Part shown: positions 58,462 to 64,000 of the stretch, in pieces
Numbering within the stretch: the first letter of the stretch is position 1
Layout of the letters: every line of letters begins with the position of its first letter
Source of the DNA: Cristatella mucedo
Taxonomy: Eukaryota; Bryozoa; Phylactolaemata; Cristatellidae
Assembly: GCA_009760855.2 (NCBI GenBank)
Contig: WPIO01000018.1
Span: 1,317,001 to 1,381,000 of the forward strand
Length of the DNA: 64,000 bases
Direction of reading: 5' to 3'
The notes under the pieces: generated by a model
Seen by the model: only the letters and a program-made list of their open reading frames with translations
Told to the model about the DNA's origin: nothing
Database searches by the model: none
Position numbers and translations under genes: made by a program

Positions 58462-59830
58462 GATTCTTTGCTAGATCTTTCGGCGGCTTTTGATACTGTC
58501 ACTCAAAAAGCTCTTCTTGAGCGCCTCTCATCTCGCCTGGGTGTCACTGGCACTGCTATGCAATGATTCAGGTCCTATCTCAATGGAAGACTCCAGAGGA
58601 TTGATGCGAATTGGCTAAGATCATCAGAGGTACATCTGAAATACGAGGTACCTCAGGGTTCCGTGCTAGTCCTGTTCTTTTCATGGTTTATACTCTCCCT
58701 CTTTCCGATTTGATTGCCGAGCACGATCTCTGCTTTTTCTTCTATGCGTACGAAACTCATTTGTAACTTTACTTTCATCCCTCTCTCAGAATTAGAACAC
58801 ATCTAATTCTCTCAACTCCTTTGCAGCGTGTAATGATGACATCTATGCATGGGTGATGGCAAATTTTATTAACCTAAATGGTAATAAAATTAACTTACTA
58901 GTTATGGGCAAACCAAGTGCGATTCAGAAATTGGCAAGGCTAACGGTCAAAATCGGCTCTGCCAGCATATCTATTGTTAAATCTGCAAGAAATCTTGATA
59001 TCACGTTCCAAAGTGACCTTTGGTTAGACGACCACATCAGCTCCACAATAAAATCAGCCTACTTTCAGCTACATAAGATTGCTAAGATTCTGGCTTGCTT
59101 GCACAGGGATACCACATCTAAGTCGGTCCATGCATTAGTGACATCCCATCTTGACTTCTGTAACTAACTGCTCGCTGGCCTACCAGCATGTGCAATCAGG
59201 CGCTTGCAGCAGGTGCTAAACTCTGCAGCTAGGCTTGCCTGTCACGAGCGTAGCAGTTGCCACATCAAACATTTCTCTCCAACCTGCACTGGCTAGAAGT
59301 CAAGTAACGGATTTACTTCAAGATTTTATCGCTCATTTTAAGGTCCCTTCATTCTTTGGCTATATTGTACCTATCAGATCTACTTACCCACCAGTCCAAG
59401 CAACTTACCAGCCACTTTTCAAAATCTAACTGTTCACCTTTACCTCATAGGAACCTCATATCCATTTTAGACCATGCGTTTAGTTCGTATGCTCCCAAAT
59501 CCTGGAACTGACCCCCGAATTGCGTCATGATTTCCCCCGACTTGACCGCATTTATTGGAACTTAAAATGCACTTATTTATGACAGAATTTAGTGGGTCTC
59601 TGTGATTCGTCCTGTATTTTCTTATGCATGCTGACACTGTTGCAGGCTGCCACTAACCACACTTGCACGCTGACCCTGTGTATGTTAGCCCTAACCATGT
59701 TATCCATGTTATTTATCAAGCATGATACCACTTACCATTAAATCGTGTTTCCTTTACAGCAAATGTAAAGTGTGTAGAAAGAGATTGACTTTTCTGAGGG
59801 GGCTTTATCAAGTGTACAATATTATTATAT
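58462..59830 (+). mobile_element. L2-like element, RT region to tail (L2-5)
   Basis: Begins with DSLLDLSAAFDTVTQKALLE (RT box A), then FRSYLNGRLQRI, VPQGSVL, a lost YADD (frameshifts near 58740), the frame 58853-59167 (LLVMGKPSAIQKLARLTVK, SDLWLDDHISSTIKSAYFQL), decayed LHWL and WN regions, the 3' part and the hairpin GTGTGTAGAAAGAG...TCTGAGGGGGC near 59772. It interrupts the R module; the copy at 9.7-12 kb has no insertion near 11050. Older than L2-4, with many lesions. Confidence 0.88.
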
Positions 59831-59989
59831 TTATAGGTCGTAGGTTCGATTCCTGTGGTGGGCGATTCTTTATCGCCACTGCCAGCGGTGGTGATAGCCG
59901 TAAAGGCTCTTCTGTCGCTATACAAAAAGAGGCTGTTTAATCAGCTAGCATTATTATTATTATTATCATTATTATATTATTAAAAGATG
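59831..59989 (+). mobile_element. tRNA-derived SINE, 5'-truncated, after L2-5
   Basis: Begins at the B box (GGTTCGATTCC, 59843-59853), then GGGCGATTCTTTATCGCCAC, GGCTCTTCTGTCGCTATAC and an A-rich end, followed by an (ATT)n run at 59949-59975. The B box fits the canonical sequence exactly. It sits at the L2-5 tail. Confidence 0.65.
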
Positions 59990-61160
59990 TTCTAGAAAAA
60001 TTCTAAAACCACCCAGCCTAAGTACTTGAAAAAAGCCACGGGCTTACCATAATTCAGCTCCAAAAAAGATACATCAACACTCAGCTAGCTATTACCTGAA
60101 GGCTAGCAACTCGTCATCAACAAGTCAAGCCAAGTCATCTTCTTGTCCAGGTATTTTCATTGGAATAGCATCGAGGCTTTTCAGCAGCTACTGGCTACCG
60201 ACTGTTTCTCTAAACTGGGGATTTGAGGTGCCATGTCGCATTCTTTATAACTTGCCAACACTACGCATCATACCTACGTCTTTTTCACAATCCACTTAGC
60301 TGCGCCACTCACGAACCACACATTTTTATAATTCCTTGCCGTCCAGGTCATAAGCTGCCAGAGCTTGAAGCTCACTCCCAACGTACGTCAAGAAATTACA
60401 AGACTCTAGATGACCTTAAAATAAACAAAAGTTACTCATACCATTTGATCCATCTGTGTGATCGTGGCTTATAACCTAATCGCTTGTGACACTGAATGTA
60501 ATGATTAAGCAGTAAAAAATTCGTCTCTTACTCGTTAAATTGCTCAGAGAAATATATATCATGTTTAAAGTACAACGTTCGCTGGCGCTACAAGGTCATC
60601 AATCACTTAGCTACAGGTTGAAACAGGTACTTGTTTTCTTTCCTACTTCTTATAACTCTTCATACAGGCGCGAACTTATCAAAAGCAACACAATTTCGGC
60701 ATGCATTTGAAATGTGAAGGCCGTAGCTCTTGAGAGGGGTAGGTAACTATATATGTGAACCAAAAGCCGCCCAGGCTCTTAGTGTAGCTCCAGCGACCGG
60801 GGCTGGCTGCACATCGAGCATCCTAAAGTGTTCACTGTGGCTCTCGTTGAGAATCTCAGGGCAGATGACGGATTAAAGACTCTCTGCGTGGGCGGGTCTG
60901 CCAACCGTCTTTTTTTGCGGCATCTTGCGTCTACCAGAGTGTGTTAGACTGCAATAGGAGTCGTATTCTTCCCCGTTCACTGGAAATCACTCGATTTTGT
61001 GTTTCTCGCCGGGAACCGCTCAAATCGATGTCGCTGCTTGATTGAGCTGCACCGACCTGTCGCTACAGATACGCCAGCACGAGTTTATCGTCGCCCAGTC
61101 AACTCGGCTCGGTGTGCTCTTTTCAATGCCTTCCTTCTTTCTGGCTGTCTCATCTCCTAA
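59990..61160 (-). repeat. R module of the 56-61 kb copy, right part
   Basis: Matches 11060-11800: CAGCTAGCTATTACCTGAAGG near 60083, AAGACTCTAGATGACCTTAA near 60400, CTATATATGTGAACCAAAAGC near 60748. The + strand frame 60223-60474 (HKLPELEAHSQRTSRNYKTL) vaguely recalls the WNSLP end of CR1/L2 proteins but is too weak to call. After about 60800 the match fades. Confidence 0.5.
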
Positions 61161-61540
61161 TTGTTGATCGGTCTTTTACTGCCACTCATGATGGATGCTG
61201 CATCGGTTCCCTTCCGATGGCACGACCAAGTAAGCCACAGTTTGCTTAAGCCGCAGTTAGTCCCAACCAGCTACCTACACTTTCGCATGATTCTGCGTCC
61301 CTGCATGCATTACAAGGACCAACGACTGCAGACGCCGTACTATCCAAGCTTCGCGATCCACCCACCGATGGCCGCATCGTAGAAGTTCTGAACACAGCCG
61401 ACAGGTTTCACGGCTCAGCCACCGGCACCACTAACTACCGAGTCTGAATTTGCAGCTGCGAAACGACATTTCTTTTGGAAGCAGCGTCTCAGCTTGCGCT
61501 TATTCGGTATTTGCATGCAGAAAACAACCAAGCAAGCCAT
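61161..61540 (+). other. H segment, second copy (+)
   Basis: See 55758-56120. Open from 61161 through MILRPCMHYKDQRLQ and then stops (61380). The similarity continues past the stop to FFWKQRLSLR. Together the two H segments bracket the R module as an inverted pair about 5 kb apart. Confidence 0.4.
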
Positions 61541-64000
61541 TCCGCGGTGAGAATCTTGCGTCTACTAGAGGGTTAAGCAAACTACTGGATGTGAACTTAC
61601 ATATAATTGTCTCTATTAATTTAAAGCAATGTTGAACTCGATGATTCATTGCGAAATTGACAAACCGGCGTGATACATTATAACACGAGTGCTTAAACTT
61701 TAAAGAAACGAGAACCGCTTTCTGAACGAGAAGTCGGGTTGGCTGCAGCTATTATGTAAAGAGGCATCGAAGCTGCAGCTGAAGCGATCACGTTGCGTGC
61801 GATCAAGTCACATTCATTGCATTATGGTTGGACAAGTTTTTCACGACAGTCTTTCTCGTTTCAGGTGACAAGATGCTATGAAGATTTTCGAAATGGCAGC
61901 CCAGAACTTTTGGACTGTGAGCTGATATTACGCTGGTTAGTGAGGGCTTCTGTACCCAATGAGAATGCGGATTTTATTTTAGTAGCTGCTTTATTCTTAA
62001 AGATTTGCCATTAAATCGACTTTTTTTTGGTCTGCACTTCTTCTACGAGGCTTTTATCGAATAGAAGAGAGGCAAAAACTATTGGAGTACTATGACTGTG
62101 AGCTACAGCAAACCTGTCCAGCTCACGTTCAGGCACGGGTGGGTTTAACACTCTCTCTATGCATGAACAGCCACAAATATTTGCTACAGATTACTAATAA
62201 TGGCAGAAAACCAGGGGTCTTCATGAACAGATAATTTTGTTTCCAAGATTGAGTGGGGAAAACGCCTTCGAAGCTTGAAATAGGTAAGTTTTAAGCAACT
62301 ATATCGTTAAGTCCATATTAATGACGTGGAGAGGTTTGTGTAATCACTATTATCTAGAGAGCTAAGACGTGTACATGCAAGCCAGCAGACGCACATAATT
62401 CTTCAGACAATTACTCACTCGTGAAGGTATACTCAAACATATTCTGCAAGTGTATTTTTACGTTAGACTCCCAGCCATGATATTTATTTATAATGTATAG
62501 CCTGAATCTTAAATTGCTTGGACTAATTCAAGGAATTATGAGGCGACTAGACGTCGAGAAGAGGGCTGTGCAAGACGACATTGGGGGAGCAAGGATGCCG
62601 GGAATTAGGGTGGCAAGAGCCACTGAAACAACTGCTAAGTCTCAGAGGAGACCGTGCAGTCGATCTGATTCTTTACAGGCAGCCAGTAAATCGAGAAAAA
62701 GTTGTGTGGTACCGGAGCTCTGTCCCTGACGTAACCTCAAACTAGCTGCTTAGTTATATACCGATTTCAGAATACCGAGGGCACTGGATGCTAATCCTGA
62801 CCTAATAATATTGCAGTTGCATTGATTTCGATGCGATGTAAAAAACATTTGTGAAGTTTTTGTGCTGTTGCACTCTTTTATAAACAGGGCCCTAAATTTG
62901 ACAATATTTCTAGCCATGATTTGAAGATAGAGGGGCCGTGCTCATCCAACTATGACGAGATATTTTGAATTAGTGCACAGCGATTTTGGCATAAGCAGGT
63001 AAGCACTGAAACTCCAATCCCTTTTTAGGGTTTTCTGTCCATAAGAGCTATCTGAGCTCTTTTAAACTTAGATAATACGTTTAATATGTATTTTTCTCAT
63101 TAAATAGTAATTCGTAGTAATATCTTAGTGAGAGATTTCGCTGAGTAGATTTCCATGACCAATGGTCATCATTCGAAATTTAATCAAAATATATAAGGTA
63201 TTCAAGAATTTTTGTCAGTGAAAATTTCTTTCCCAATCAACACTTTTTTTTATCACTCTTACTATTTAATAACCAAATCTTCTTAAGGCTCTCATTGTAT
63301 ATGCAGATGAAGCAGACCCGTCTTTGTGACTTGAACCCAATTGCTTTCCAGTATATCAGACTCGCTGAAATTTCTGTGCGCATTTGATGCTGACATCTAC
63401 TTCATTTACATTTAAAGGGTTGCAAACGTTCGCAAGTTATATGCAAATAAGACCAACATAATAGTTAGGGGGGGAAAGTAGCTCTTAAGAACGTTCGACA
63501 GCCTGCACAGAGAATCCGTGTGTTCTTTTCCACAAAGCTCACTCAGCAGATGATTACACCTGCTCAGAAGTCGTTTGCACATACATAGCTGCACAAAGCT
63601 GCAATGATTATGCCTTGTTAAGACAAGATAACCCCAAACAAGCTTATCAAGCCGTTCAGAATATCCTAGCAATTATGTATAGCTTCAATACCTGCAGAAC
63701 ATGTGAAATGTGAAACCGACATCTACAGTTGCGAGAAAACTTTACAATAAACCTTTTCTTGCATAATCGAAACTGCCAAAATTAAGTCAATTCAAACCTG
63801 GACTTGCCGCCCATCAATCAGTTCATTTATTTGAATAACCTTATTTTATTTGAATAACCTTATTTATTTGAACCTGGAAAAATTTATATGCATGCAAATG
63901 TCACCAACATGTGGAGAAGAAAATATAAACTTTATTTTTATTATGTTTTTTGAAACTCTATTGATTTGTAAGCTCTGTATTCTCTTAATCTTATTAAACA
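61541..64000. other. AT-rich region, mostly unassigned
   Basis: A frame at 61793-62014 (+) follows a fair acceptor (CTTTCTCGTTTCAG, ending at 61865) and reads VTRCYEDFRNGSPELLDCEL; GTAAGTTTT at 62283 could be a donor, but nothing ties them together. 62500-62729 on the minus strand contains FFSIYWLPVKNQID, possibly a decayed CR1/L2 LHWLPVK block. A minus-strand frame at 63412-63672 has no support. A unit of about 20 bp (TTATTTGAATAACC) is repeated at 63826-63870. Confidence 0.35.

Noticed and set aside
60223-60474. Frame resembling the end of a reverse transcriptase
   Set aside because: Only a vague LP...S...L pattern; no AARLV or LHWLPV block upstream.
62493-62729. 78-codon + strand frame
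   Set aside because: The opposite strand carries a possible decayed LHWLPVK block, so the + frame is probably its shadow.

Overview
The window reads as nuclear DNA of an animal, most likely a marine invertebrate. It has no dense long ORFs, operons or ribosome binding sites. It has GT-AG intron borders, several 5'-truncated CR1/L2-type non-LTR retrotransposons, tRNA-derived SINEs, one solo LTR and many microsatellites. I recognise no gene with a named function, no rRNA, no functional tRNA gene and no CRISPR. The host group is inferred from the repeats only; the species cannot be read from the sequence.

The dominant structure is a repeated gene-like unit, present complete or in pieces about 14 times (U1-U14), mostly on the minus strand. 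In its reading direction the modules run G (short ORF with twin splice donors), R (non-coding), P (non-coding 5' flank), putative exons A, B, C and D, then M2 (putative exons E and F) and M1. Exons A-B-C splice in frame in U1 (871-1788, +) and U13 (47428-48450, -), and the B-C intron is exactly 88 nt in seven of nine copies. Most other copies carry stops, frameshifts or lost splice sites. Substitutions between close copies are mostly amino-acid changing, so the family is either a decaying pseudogene array or evolving very fast. There are two subfamilies: I (U1, U5, U6, U12, U13) and II (U7, U9, U10, U11).

Layout. 1-2.6 kb: U1 (+). 2.8-9.1 kb: two L2 fragments, degraded P and R modules, a (TA)n block and a SINE. 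9.2-12.1 kb: U4 remnant (D piece, R, G). 12.6-16.5 kb: U5 (-) and U6 (+), an inverted pair. 16.5-19.3 kb: U7 (+). 19.3-31.8 kb: U8-U11 (-), with a nested L2 insertion, two SINEs and a second retrotransposon family (NLTR2). 32.2-52.8 kb: head-to-tail duplication of an 8-9 kb unit carrying U12 and U13, with partial U14; U12 later gained a solo LTR and an L2. 53-61.5 kb: SINE, an L2 endonuclease-region remnant, another R module split by an L2, and inverted copies of an ORF-bearing segment (H). 61.5-64 kb: AT-rich, little recognisable.

The L2 family seems to have shaped the region. Its 3'-terminal hairpin tail recurs more than a dozen times, once fused to a tRNA-like SINE head, and its CT-rich arm has expanded into a (TC)n microsatellite inside one P module.
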